Counted from the stretch's first letter, positions 35,701 through 44,018 are shown. The stretch: DNA of 64,000 nucleotides from Rhodopirellula bahusiensis (GCF_002727185.1 NZ_NIZW01000019.1:62001-126000), one strand, 5' to 3'. The notes: generated from the sequence alone by a model not told the origin. Translations and numbers: made by a program.

Positions 35701-35871
35701 GACATCATTCGTGGCTTGATAAGAGATTTGGGGTATCAAATTTTCCTGTCGTCGCACGACATGGAAGAAGCACAGTATATCATGCGGAAGTGTGAACGGT
35801 CAGGCATTACTGTTACTCGGTGTCATCTGCTCGGTCCCGGCGTGAATGGAGTGCGTTGGACGACCGAGTAG
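32794..35871 (+). CDS. Rad50/SMC-like ABC ATPase with zinc hook
   Basis: 1025 residues. Walker A YGMNGLGKTT (Lys42) at the N-terminus; two long coiled-coil arms from about 180 to 850; a Rad50-type zinc hook CPIC (Cys503, Cys506) exactly midway; then the ABC signature ELSDGQISVQGLATL and Walker B ALLLDDPLQSSD near the C-terminus, followed by LSSHD as the switch histidine. It should dimerise by hook and heads and sense DNA ends or structures. As the last gene of the operon it is probably the sensor-motor for the protease and phosphoesterase. Confidence 0.9.
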   Translation: MNRTYLSQIDISNFRSFGPNFSLDVPAKPGLVVIYGMNGLGKTTFFEAIEWLLTADARRISDSLRAGQLDKYLTRRDADDMSHQVAIKFGDEERRFVRTASTGPSPSELADFLTDSDWGSQPTDTTPYFRLTMFLPQSKRFRFEEEKPAEQWKLLEGPAGVERLRQVLQAVGSVKTKNAFERLISDLKNVAEKRQTQLKDWQELLRRRNDLQSQVSSVRVIEPSAAENSLQGVRESLAGLTDIDPLLEALNSEGNGTARKVSEIVQLLDETLEKRRESLQRLKDSSATCSEWETIASDIKNSNATIKRDLEKLNAETSDLDALISEKRRLTDLRKETDSELSTLKKRVALMRSRDLAVNTVKSATAKITELEDERHGIWGRLEKSKLKLNLLSESISKRAELAAELEGVNEKLSLLRQLQAKCDEYQTRASQAELNDKELESLRAEQVSVEEIATKAESRIAELAILEERILESKRLAVASAETVHKALATMCDHIEHDATTCPICQKSYKPGELYALAQKSLAEAGVDTVGLDASLKQVREELSELRLSLVEVTKRRSQLPSLIEQLVNLQADRFESWSEIEKLAIPFAFPGDDIAIAAKDAIEASQQNQSKLSSIIQDLPSSEELVASKSAIQTAITSDENRVSVLASEVIAQRNLIAEHKLIIDSAERDLASLKSADQSWEDFSKQLAEQQMTLGAQLSSLDMEVISANDAVKAKQASQSSVQRTVDQARRDLTVAESRKTVLSERWARNVGMGSPDSKNLGRLVASREEEIELIESNRRRCEQLSAGVDAWNANTQMRDIARRVEAECAKRDNCTEEAVSMSLDASIADAEMKITKAKDALAKAKEMADGLKEKADAFNDRALKPLTNRIQRFHDVLSPFRYQIEWTAKTAAGGGTKLTQSVSRSDGGSHREAPPLAELSDGQISVQGLATLFAASTEYRWSRWPALLLDDPLQSSDLLHASAFIDIIRGLIRDLGYQIFLSSHDMEEAQYIMRKCERSGITVTRCHLLGPGVNGVRWTTE

Positions 35872-36462
35872 GTCATTGGCTGCTATGGTTCGCGTTTACG
35901 CAAGTGAGCAGGCCATCAGATTCAGAACAGACCGGCAGAATGTTTTTGCGTTGTCTTTATTCCAGCGTAGAGACTTGCTCGCGGTGTGATAATATTACTT
36001 ACGGAAAATCAATCTGATTCTGCTTCCAAACGTGGTCAGCTTTGAGCGACATCCCGACGTGAGGTAGCTTGACGATAAATCGTCGCCAGAAGAAGAGTGC
36101 TTCGGTGTCGGCCACCGGAGCTGTGAAACGGACCACGTAAACCTATGTTGATCCACTTGGATGCCTGAACACCGAACACAAAACCCGCCCCCGGCGAAGC
36201 CGCCCCGACCCGTTTTGCAAATCGCTTTGCGTCTGAAATGCGACGGGACCGCTTTCCCTGGGGAAGCCAAATGGCTGGACGATTTGCGAAAAAGCTAAGA
36301 TAGTGCCTTTGAAAAGCGTCGGCCAGTGCTCTGCGGCGAGCTGGAAGCATTACAGAACGAGTGATTGAGAAACCAACAAGTCTTTAAAGTTTAATGCAAA
36401 CCTAGCCGGAGGAAGAACCGTCCTGGCTAATTGGAAGTGTTCCTTGGACATGGGCAAGCGAA
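35872..36462. other. 591-base gap between the ATPase operon and the two-gene nuclease cassette
   Basis: No convincing gene. It contains copy A of the inverted repeat (36163-36204), a G+C-rich CCGCCCCGACC stretch, and near the end AGCCGGAGGAAGAACCGTCCTGGCT, which could fold into a weak hairpin before the 36463 start. Short opposing frames here have poor composition. Confidence 0.5.
36163..36204 (+). repeat. Inverted repeat A flanking the two-gene nuclease cassette
   Basis: The core TGAACACCGAACACAA (36166-36181) recurs in reverse complement at 38908-38923. The similarity extends imperfectly for about 43 bases, including the shared GAAGCCGCC end. Confidence 0.65.
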
Positions 36463-37752
36463 ATGGCAAGCAAAGAAGAGAAATCGAAAGAACGTGTGGT
36501 TCGGTCACATGACATCACGCTGTGCCTCGAGCGATCATCGGTTACGGAGTTTGAAAATCTTCAGCTTCTCGGAATGGCAACGAGATTAGCACTTCATCTC
36601 CGCGGGGCAGGGCCAGTAAGGTATGACGTTGTCAAGAATGTGGCCGTCTACTTATTTGATTTTACCACACATGCGGTCCGTCCAGTACTCGAGCTTCTGG
36701 CGAAGGCTGAGTTCGTAAAGCTTGACACTGAAGGCAGTACGATCAAGACCGTGATCCCAGATGTTCCTTACTATGATTCACTTTTCCTCGGACTGGGAGA
36801 GCTTGATGAAGCAAATAACATGTCCGAACACGAGCAATTTGCAGTTGATCTTCAGTCTCGGTTGGCATCGTCGCCGCTTGCTAAAGATTCGATTCTCGGA
36901 GCAGGTGCAGAAAAACGCCTTGTCATGCGGGTTCTTGAAATTGGTAACGAATGCAAGTTCCTATCGAGTCAGCGAGCGCGTGGACGCGACATCGTCGTAT
37001 CACCGACGTACTTCACTGAATCCACCACCGCTTATGCCGACCTTGTCGCTGGGCACGGAGGCGCAAGGGTCGCTCGAATTTTAAAGCTGTTAAAGGACAA
37101 CCAAGGTTGGCCGCTTAGTCTAATTCTGACACAGGGCGAGATTTCAGGAACGAAGCTATCGAAGGTGGACTTAGCAGTTGTGCAACTGCTTGCGTCCGAA
37201 GGCTTTGCTCCACCACCGGCGATTCAGACAAGTCACGCGGGAACCAACCACTTTCTTTTTGGCCCACCTCCTCAGCACACTGGAGTTCCGCCCTTCAAGA
37301 GGCACGTTTTTGAAGCGGCAATGGCACTCGTTGCTGCAGTTCGTCAGGGGCAATTGCTACCTGCTCAATATCGCATTTGGTCACCGCGTGCGATACTCCG
37401 AAAACTGCGAGACAGTGGCTTTATCGGTGCAAATTCAGAGGCTGTCGAACAGTATCGGCAAGTTGCTGCGTTGAGGGTGGGGCATCTCGTGCACGATAGC
37501 GGAACCAAGTACCGTTTTATATTGAATGACCTACCCGAGAATCGTGAAGCGATTAACCTTGCCATGCAGATGGTATCGGGTGAGAGCAGCGCTCCTGGTG
37601 CTGATGAAGACATAGTCCTCGCGATTCGTAAAGGTGAAACCTATGTTGACTCTTTGGTTGGGCGTAAACGCATCCTAAAAGACAACGTCGTTAGTACGGA
37701 TCCCGAGACGCGTGAAGAGATAGACGGCTTTCTGCTACGAGGTGCAAAATGA
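36463..37752 (+). CDS. Unknown 429-aa protein of a two-gene putative defence cassette
   Basis: Soluble, with a helical N-terminal region (LQLLGMATRLALHLRG, then a possible winged helix RYDVVKNVAVYLFDFTTHAVRPVLELL) and a second possible winged helix near residues 205-265 (ARILKLLKDNQGWPLSLILTQ, VDLAVVQLLASEGF). This suggests a DNA-binding or sensor protein. No catalytic motif is visible. Its stop overlaps the nuclease-like gene as ATGATG, so the two are made together. No family recognised. Confidence 0.8.
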   Translation: MASKEEKSKERVVRSHDITLCLERSSVTEFENLQLLGMATRLALHLRGAGPVRYDVVKNVAVYLFDFTTHAVRPVLELLAKAEFVKLDTEGSTIKTVIPDVPYYDSLFLGLGELDEANNMSEHEQFAVDLQSRLASSPLAKDSILGAGAEKRLVMRVLEIGNECKFLSSQRARGRDIVVSPTYFTESTTAYADLVAGHGGARVARILKLLKDNQGWPLSLILTQGEISGTKLSKVDLAVVQLLASEGFAPPPAIQTSHAGTNHFLFGPPPQHTGVPPFKRHVFEAAMALVAAVRQGQLLPAQYRIWSPRAILRKLRDSGFIGANSEAVEQYRQVAALRVGHLVHDSGTKYRFILNDLPENREAINLAMQMVSGESSAPGADEDIVLAIRKGETYVDSLVGRKRILKDNVVSTDPETREEIDGFLLRGAK

Positions 37753-38870
37753 TGAAAGATGCGAAACAGAAAGACTTGCTCTTCAAACACTTCTCAGCCC
37801 AGGGTTGGTTTTCAATTCCTGAAGTTCCTGTTTATTTTTCAGCTGGCGAGCATCACAAACAGAAGTTGATTACCGATATCGATGTCTTCGGAATTCGTCC
37901 GAACGACAATCTACGCTGGGAGGTGCTACTTGGGGACTGCAAAACCCTCAAGGGGCAATCGCCCGCGAATCGAGTGATTTGGCTCAGCGGTCTGATGTCC
38001 AACTACAACGCAAGCGAAGGCTACATCGTATTGCAGCGTCGTGCAAATCAGCCGATAGAGGCAGACCATAAGTTATTTGCGAGTTCCATGAGCGTCTTTC
38101 TGCTAGATGAGAAGGATTTCAAGACGTTCGATCACGCGATGGTGTTTCCAGATGGGACAGAAACACATACATATGGAGCTGCAGATTTTGAACAGTTGTG
38201 GTCACTGCGCAAACGATTCCCTGGTCTCGACCCGTTGGTAGAGTTCGTTTCATCCGGTGCTTGGGAAACAGCAGAGTTCACACATCTGCTGCGACGTGCT
38301 ATTGGCGAAGGCAAGGCGTCCGCAAAAGAAATCGATCCGGCGAAACACGAGCATAACGCGATGGTTGTCAATCTGGCATCTGTGTTTTCCGTTGGTTTGG
38401 CTGCATGTGTAGGAAAGGTTTTTCAGCGCCATCTGCATCCCAGCACTGAAAATGAACTTTCGGACGCACTAAAAACGGTGATTTGGGGCGGTAAAGAGCA
38501 ATACAAATTCTTTTCCGATCTACGAAAGCAATTGCTTGAAGCACGTGGTCAACAGCACGTCGACGACAACAATTTGTCGCTTCCGCAATGGGAGCGATTT
38601 GTCCAGCTCTCAAGAAAGATGCTAGAGAATCCCAAGGCTGCGTTTCAAGTGCCGCAACTTCTTCAGCTAGCTTCAATTGACCTAAACTTCGGCAGGGAAA
38701 TATTGCCTTGCTTCGACAGCGGTCAGCAGCAGTCGCTTATGCTCGCAATGCATGTTGTCGATTATGTTGCGCGATCTAGTGGGCTGCCCGAAGAGGTTCG
38801 CAAAGTATGCGAATCGCATTTCGTGAAACGACTTTCAAGGTCTGCACACGAACCGAGGGGAACTGCCTAG
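37749..38870 (+). CDS. PD-(D/E)xK nuclease-like protein, second gene of the cassette
   Basis: 373 residues. The N-terminal region carries a restriction-endonuclease-like signature: TDIDVFGI with Asp45, then an inner strand ending LLGDCKT with Asp63-x-Lys65, 18 residues later, preceded by a helix (LLFKHFSAQGW) in the expected place. The C-terminal two thirds are helical with no known domain. It may cleave DNA under control of the upstream protein. ATGA coupling and flanking inverted repeats mark it as one unit. Confidence 0.7.
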   Translation: MMKDAKQKDLLFKHFSAQGWFSIPEVPVYFSAGEHHKQKLITDIDVFGIRPNDNLRWEVLLGDCKTLKGQSPANRVIWLSGLMSNYNASEGYIVLQRRANQPIEADHKLFASSMSVFLLDEKDFKTFDHAMVFPDGTETHTYGAADFEQLWSLRKRFPGLDPLVEFVSSGAWETAEFTHLLRRAIGEGKASAKEIDPAKHEHNAMVVNLASVFSVGLAACVGKVFQRHLHPSTENELSDALKTVIWGGKEQYKFFSDLRKQLLEARGQQHVDDNNLSLPQWERFVQLSRKMLENPKAAFQVPQLLQLASIDLNFGREILPCFDSGQQQSLMLAMHVVDYVARSSGLPEEVRKVCESHFVKRLSRSAHEPRGTA

Positions 38871-38883
38871 TTTTCAGATCAGA

Positions 38884-38926
38884 GGCGGCTTCCCCCAGGG
38901 TCAGGTCTTGTGTTCGGTGTTCAGCC
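38884..38926 (-). repeat. Inverted repeat B flanking the two-gene nuclease cassette
   Basis: Reverse complement of repeat A with a perfect 16-base core (38908-38923). It lies 13 bases after the nuclease-like stop. The two copies enclose the gene pair. Confidence 0.65.
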
Positions 38927-39040
38927 TAGCGATTCGATTGACGGAAAGAAGGATGGTCTGATTAGGTTCTCCGGCGGCCAACACCGGTTTACCAAAATCG
39001 AGGGATGTCAAACGAAATCCCCGTTCGGAACGTTTGCGTT

Positions 39041-39295
39041 TTAGCGGTCTGGCATGGTTTGTTCTTGACTATCGAGTTCACTCTGGATGAGCTTGCGAAT
39101 CAAGTCCGCGATTTGGATGTCTCGGTTCACGCAGCTCATCTTTAGCCGTCTGTGAAGGGACGGGTCGATGTCAATGGTCAGGCGTTTCGGTTTGACGGCT
39201 GGTTTTTCTGCTACGGCCGATCCTCGAGTCTCCACCCATTTGTCGATTTCCGGTTTCGCTCTGGGGCGGGCTGTCATGGTGATCTTCTTGCTCAT
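39041..39295 (-). CDS. Ribbon-helix-helix partition partner of ParA
   Basis: 84 residues. A flexible basic N-terminus is followed by RLTIDIDPSLHRRLKMSCVN and IADLIRKLIQSEL, a ribbon-helix-helix fold like ParG or CopG centromere-binding proteins. The ATG at 39295 has a perfect AAGGAGG and overlaps the ParA stop as ATGA. It probably binds the plasmid centromere and represses the operon. A centromere array was not obvious upstream. Confidence 0.85.
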   Translation of the reverse strand: MSKKITMTARPRAKPEIDKWVETRGSAVAEKPAVKPKRLTIDIDPSLHRRLKMSCVNRDIQIADLIRKLIQSELDSQEQTMPDR

Positions 39296-39912
39296 GGGAG
39301 CCTCCTTAGTTCATTGACAAATTTCTTAGTTTCTTTCGCGGCTTTCGATCGTTTTTGCTCCAGCACCGTTGTCCCGCTCGCGGCACTCTCGGCAAAGGCC
39401 ACCCGTTGCCCGATGTCGCTTTTGAGAATTGGCACTTCAAGTTCCTTCAACGCCTCTCGTACATCTCTTCCAATTGCCGTATTGGCGATCTTTCGATTCA
39501 GTACAAGGCAGCATTTGATCTCAGGATTGAACATCTGTGCTTCGCGAACCAGGTCAACCGTTTCGGCCGCAGCCCAAACGTCCATCGGCGATGGCTGGAG
39601 TGGGATGATTACCACGTTAGAAGCGAGAATGATCGATCGAGCCAGTTCCGTCACTCGAGGTGGACCGTCGATGACAACATCGTCGTAGTCTCGGGCCAGA
39701 CTCTCGATCTCTTTGTGGATGGTCGCTTTGGCCATCCCGACGACCGTGAAGTTCGACGTCTCGCGATGGTTCGACCATCCAAGCGAACTGCCCTGCGGAT
39801 CCGCATCGATCAGCAGCACTCGTCGTCCTCGGTTGGAGAGCTCGGCGGCGGTGTGAATGGAGAGTGTTGTCTTTCCGACACCACCTTTTTGGTTCAGGAA
39901 TGCATAAATCAT
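39292..39912 (-). CDS. parA: ParA partition ATPase
   Basis: 206 residues from the ATG at 39912. Deviant Walker A NQKGGVGKTT, Walker A-prime LLIDADPQGSS and the VVIDGPP Walker B region mark a small ParA of the type found in type Ib partition systems, lacking an N-terminal HTH. It segregates the plasmid with the RHH protein encoded next to it. Confidence 0.92.
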   Translation of the reverse strand: MIYAFLNQKGGVGKTTLSIHTAAELSNRGRRVLLIDADPQGSSLGWSNHRETSNFTVVGMAKATIHKEIESLARDYDDVVIDGPPRVTELARSIILASNVVIIPLQPSPMDVWAAAETVDLVREAQMFNPEIKCCLVLNRKIANTAIGRDVREALKELEVPILKSDIGQRVAFAESAASGTTVLEQKRSKAAKETKKFVNELRRLP

Positions 39913-40060
39913 GTTCGTCGTATTTCTGTGCATGAGACTGCACGTTGTTACGACTTCACGTTACAGGACTTCTTCTCGATGCGCAACGACTTTTTGTATC
40001 GCTAGCTCGGCGTGAACAATTGCTTGCGCTCGCACGCTCGCCGTGGCAGTCTGCCACGCG

Positions 40061-40771
40061 ATGTTGCCAGATTTTCAACTTGTCCACGCGATCAAAAGCG
40101 GATGCACTGCAGAGTTCAATGAAGCCATGCGAAGAGGCGCGACCATGCATGCTCGCGACCTCGATGGTCAATGTTTGTTGGAGGTTGCTCTGCGGCATGG
40201 GCATCCCGATCTCGCTCGGCGACTTTTGGGTTTGGGAGCCCATCCGAACGAGGCAATCGGAAAGAAGGGAGATCATCTGATCCATCTTGCCGCCCGCACC
40301 GGTGACATTGGTTTCCTAGCTGTCTTGCTCGAAGCGGAGGTAAACCCTGATGCTCGAGGAAACCTTCGACGCACGGCCCTTCACTACGTCACCAAGGGCG
40401 GGCTCGAGTTCATGGCAAGCATGCTGCTGGAGAATGCTGCCAATCCCGATGTGACCGATGCCCGCGGCAACGCCCCGCTGCACTTGGCATCAGCAGCGAA
40501 CCGGCTCACCATGATCAGGCTGTTGCTGAAGCACAACGCTGATGCATCGATCACCAACAATCAGCTTTACACACCGATCCACAAGGCCGCAGCGGCCGGC
40601 AATACAGAAGCAGCAACATTGCTACTCGATCACGAGCAGGCAATCAAACCAAAGCATGAATCCGCCGAACTTGCCAGACGTGTTCTGCGGGTAGCCGAGC
40701 TTCACGGCCAAATAGAGACTCGGTCAGCCCTCGCGGAGCGGCTAAATTGCCACGCGTCCGAGCCGAGATAG
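40061..40771 (+). CDS. Ankyrin-repeat protein
   Basis: 236 residues from the ATG at 40061, with about five ankyrin repeats: QCLLEVALRHGHPDLARRLL, HLIHLAARTGDIGFLAVLL, TALHYVTKGGLEFMASMLL, APLHLASAANRLTMIRLLL and TPIHKAAAAGNTEAATLLL. A helical tail follows. A protein-binding scaffold with no enzyme domain; its partner is unknown. It is divergent from the ParA operon. Confidence 0.85.
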   Translation: MLPDFQLVHAIKSGCTAEFNEAMRRGATMHARDLDGQCLLEVALRHGHPDLARRLLGLGAHPNEAIGKKGDHLIHLAARTGDIGFLAVLLEAEVNPDARGNLRRTALHYVTKGGLEFMASMLLENAANPDVTDARGNAPLHLASAANRLTMIRLLLKHNADASITNNQLYTPIHKAAAAGNTEAATLLLDHEQAIKPKHESAELARRVLRVAELHGQIETRSALAERLNCHASEPR

Positions 40772-41162
40772 ACTTCGCAGTGTGCGGCATTGGCGATCCA
40801 TTAAGGCAACGGCGGAGATGTCCAGGAAATCAATTCCAGATCCACTCTTCTGATTACGGTTGCGATGATAGGGCCAAGTACGAAAGTCCGGTCTGTTTGA
40901 TCGCCGCGCTGTTGAGCGGGCCATAGGCATGATTGGAAGGGTGAAGAGAATGCTTCGTTCATCTGCGGCAATTTTGGAGCAATCGAACTCCGCAAGCCCT
41001 TTTCGTCAGATGAACGGTTTGAGTGCGAATTGCAGTTAGTAGGGGATCAGCGTGAATCGTTTGTCGGTAGGTTCGAGGGAAAGAGCTTGACCGCTCGGAA
41101 GGGATAGGGTTCTGCTATCGTTAGCGAATTCACATCCAGTTGTCTGCTTGATCATTAGCTTA
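40772..41162. other. 391-base gap without a supported gene
   Basis: I see no gene, repeat or clear promoter here; opposing short frames have poor composition. The plasmid-type genes end here, and surface-related genes begin after it. Confidence 0.5.
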
Positions 41163-42770
41163 ATGAAATTGACACCGATTGCTGTTCTTGGGCCCTACCG
41201 TGGGGGCACCTCGGCCGTTACCGATGCATTCCGAAAGTTGGGATGCTATGCCGGGGAAAGCTTTTTCGAGGCACGCACAGGCTACACCACGCATGAGAGC
41301 GAGTATCTCCGACGCTGTTGTCTTCAGTGTTTTGATGAAAACGAAGGCAAATGGCAGTACCTAGGCACATTTGAACAGAGAGTACAGGTTTTGCGACGGT
41401 GGATCATTTGGGCTGCGCGTCGTGCGAGAGCAGGCGGGTACTCGGCAATCGTTGCGAAGCACCCCAGCATGTGCATGCTCGTTCATGAGATTTCTGCCGC
41501 CTGGAACTTGCCCATGCTGAAACCACTTCTCTTTGTCCGTGTCATTCGTCGCGAAAAGGACGTGATTCGATCCTGGGAAAATGCTTTGGCAGGCGATGGG
41601 ACGCGTTGGTGGCCGAGGAACGATCGGGATCAGGTCGTTCGGAATGTTATCGCCACCCGCGACCAAGCATTGAAGAGCTACTTCTCCGTTGACGTTGAGT
41701 TCGACGAGTTGCGATTGCAGCCGGAAAAATGCTCTACAGATCTGATGTTCCAGTGCGGGCTGTCTCAAGCGGTTCAAGAAGAAAAGAAGGACGTCACGGG
41801 GGTGTTGCAAGCCGAACGATCTCGTCTGAAACGTGACGTAGATTCATTCCGTATTGTGCGCAAAAAAGTCGTTCCACCGGACCCCGCAACTCCACTCGTA
41901 GCAATGGTTGTATTCAATGAAATGTTGCGACTCCCGGATACCCTTCGGCACTACCGCAGCCTGGGCGTCGAGCGATTCGCTATCATCGACAACTCCTCGA
42001 CAGATGGGACGTTGGACTACTTGAAATACCAGCCCGATGTCGATATTTATTCGACAGACAATCGTTACCGGCAATCTGTTGGCGGGTCTGGGTGGATTTC
42101 TGCTCTGATTCATCGCCACTATGGTGTCAATCGTTGGGTGTTGTGGTCTGATGCGGACGAGCAGTTTGTTTTCGATGGCTTTGAGTCCAGGTCCCTACCT
42201 GAGCTGTGCCAGCTTTTGGTAAGTCGAAATAGACAGTGCGTTCCTGCCCTGATGGTGGAGATGTACTCGAAGGATCCGGTTCATGAAATGGAATTAGCAG
42301 ACGAACAACGGTTGTTGGATTGTTGCAATTGGTTTGATGGGATCGGGTATCAGCGATCCCAGGTGCACATCAGCGGAGAAGAAACAGGCGTGAAATGGTC
42401 TGGCGGCCCAGGAGAGAGGGTCTTCGGGGTGAATAAAGGATGGCAGGCAAAGGTTCCTTTGATTTTTTGGAATGCTGAGACGTGGTATTGGAACCCGCAT
42501 GTTGCCTACCCCTTCTTTTTAAACACATCGCTTCCGACAGGTGCCCTACTGCACTTTAAGTATCTCGCTGATTTTTCTGGCTTGGTTGATCGTGAAGTCA
42601 AGCGAAATGAACATGCGTACGAGGCGCTGAAGTATCGACAGTACCATGCATACCTGTCCCAAACGGGGGAAGCTTCGCTTTGGTGCGGAATGAGCGTTGA
42701 ATACGAGTCATCCCGTTCGCTCATTGACTCAGGTTTGATGACATCGGTTCGATGGGAAGGTCGGGCGTAG
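41163..42770 (+). CDS. Sulfotransferase-like / family 2-type glycosyltransferase fusion
   Basis: 535 residues from the ATG at 41163. The N-terminal ~230 residues begin with a P-loop-like GPYRGGTSAVTDAFRKLGC, as in sulfotransferase-like proteins. The C-terminal ~300 are a GT-A glycosyltransferase resembling the DUF23/GT92-like class: MVVFNEMLRLPDTLRHY, FAIIDNSSTDGT, and WVLWSDADEQFVF with the DxD. It probably modifies a surface glycan or glycoprotein. It is followed closely by a second glycosyltransferase. Confidence 0.7.
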   Translation: MKLTPIAVLGPYRGGTSAVTDAFRKLGCYAGESFFEARTGYTTHESEYLRRCCLQCFDENEGKWQYLGTFEQRVQVLRRWIIWAARRARAGGYSAIVAKHPSMCMLVHEISAAWNLPMLKPLLFVRVIRREKDVIRSWENALAGDGTRWWPRNDRDQVVRNVIATRDQALKSYFSVDVEFDELRLQPEKCSTDLMFQCGLSQAVQEEKKDVTGVLQAERSRLKRDVDSFRIVRKKVVPPDPATPLVAMVVFNEMLRLPDTLRHYRSLGVERFAIIDNSSTDGTLDYLKYQPDVDIYSTDNRYRQSVGGSGWISALIHRHYGVNRWVLWSDADEQFVFDGFESRSLPELCQLLVSRNRQCVPALMVEMYSKDPVHEMELADEQRLLDCCNWFDGIGYQRSQVHISGEETGVKWSGGPGERVFGVNKGWQAKVPLIFWNAETWYWNPHVAYPFFLNTSLPTGALLHFKYLADFSGLVDREVKRNEHAYEALKYRQYHAYLSQTGEASLWCGMSVEYESSRSLIDSGLMTSVRWEGRA

Positions 42771-42839
42771 GTCAGAGGCGAACGGGTAAGGGTTTTTGCA
42801 GTACGAATTAGCGGGCTAATCAATGTGGAGGGTAGAGGT

Positions 42840-44018
42840 TTGACGAAGGTGTTGATTACGTGGGAGCTTGGAGGAGGGCTCGGGCACCTCACGCCGATTC
42901 GTACGCTGGCCGGGAAACTGCTGGATCGCGGCCATGAAGTTTGCTTGGCAGTTCGTGATCTGGTATCGGCAGGAAGCCTCTTTGAAGGGCTTCCTGTCTC
43001 GTATTACCAATCGCCGCATCGAATTGAGCCGTTCAGGCCAGAAATTGATCCTCCGGTGACCTACGAACATATGCTACATAACATAGGTTTCGGTACGGAA
43101 CCTGGATTGAACGCATTGAGTTCGGCGTGGGTTCAAATTTTTGAGCACTGTAAGCCGGATGCGGTTTTATTTGAGCACAGTCCCGTCGCGATGTTTGCTG
43201 CACGCGCATACGGCTTTCGAAAAGCGGTCACAGGGACCGGGTTTACGGTTCCGCCAACGCCTTTGCCGCTGATACGTCCTTGGATGCGATCAGACGAGTC
43301 AGGCTTGCAGGCAGGACGGCGAAGAACTCTTAGTATGGTGAACGCTGTTGCGGGTCGGTTTGGGAATCCACCGTTGGGAGATCTTTCAGAGATATACGGT
43401 GATGCCGACGTTTTTCTGCGGACCTATCCCGAACTCGACCACTTTGGTCGACGTCAGGCGGCCTGCTACGTCGGGATTGACGTCGACGACAACGGCAAGA
43501 AACCGCAATGGCCCTACGGCGACGGGCCAAAGATTTTTGCTTACCTGAAGCCGTTTCAAGGGTTCCAGGATGCAATTTTGCAAATCCACCGCCTTAAGCT
43601 TCCCACCATTGTATTTTGTCCTGGATTGCGGAAGGAAGATGTAGTCAATCTCGAGACGGCGTATCCTTCAATGCTATTTTCGACGGAGCTACTTTGCATG
43701 AATCATGTTGCAGTTCATTGTGACGTGGCGGTCTGTCATGGAGGCCATGGGATGGTCGCCAGGATGCTCATTGCGGGAGTTCCGGTGGTTGCAATCCCGC
43801 TGCAGCTAGAGCAGACGCTACTAAGTCAGCGGCTCGCTGAAAGCGGGGCCGGAATTCAGCTCGCAATCAAGGATGTTTCGCAGCTTGGTGAAGCAATCAA
43901 TCACATTCTCGCGAATGAAAAATACTATCAAAACGCAGGGCGGATGTCCGAAGCATACTTTGACGAAGCCAAGCAGGGTTCATGGCAGCGCATCGCTGAG
44001 TGGATCGATGAATCGTAG
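42840..44018 (+). CDS. GT-B glycosyltransferase (UGT/MGT-like)
   Basis: 392 residues from the TTG at 42840, preceded by GGAGGGTAGAGG; a GTG at 42825 is possible but leaves no ribosome binding site. The N-terminus ITWELGGGLGHLTPIRTLAGKL is the acceptor-side glycine loop of UGT-like enzymes, and CHGGHGMVARMLIAGVPVVAIPLQLEQTL near residue 300 is the nucleotide-sugar binding signature. It may act with the preceding gene on a surface product, perhaps the Ser/Thr-rich toxin carrier nearby, which is speculation. The 44019-44181 gap contains nothing I can support. Confidence 0.85.
   Translation: MTKVLITWELGGGLGHLTPIRTLAGKLLDRGHEVCLAVRDLVSAGSLFEGLPVSYYQSPHRIEPFRPEIDPPVTYEHMLHNIGFGTEPGLNALSSAWVQIFEHCKPDAVLFEHSPVAMFAARAYGFRKAVTGTGFTVPPTPLPLIRPWMRSDESGLQAGRRRTLSMVNAVAGRFGNPPLGDLSEIYGDADVFLRTYPELDHFGRRQAACYVGIDVDDNGKKPQWPYGDGPKIFAYLKPFQGFQDAILQIHRLKLPTIVFCPGLRKEDVVNLETAYPSMLFSTELLCMNHVAVHCDVAVCHGGHGMVARMLIAGVPVVAIPLQLEQTLLSQRLAESGAGIQLAIKDVSQLGEAINHILANEKYYQNAGRMSEAYFDEAKQGSWQRIAEWIDES

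Noticed and set aside
39943-40280. Plus-strand frames overlapping the ParA start and the ankyrin start.
   Set aside because: They lack a ribosome binding site and overlap two clear genes in other frames.
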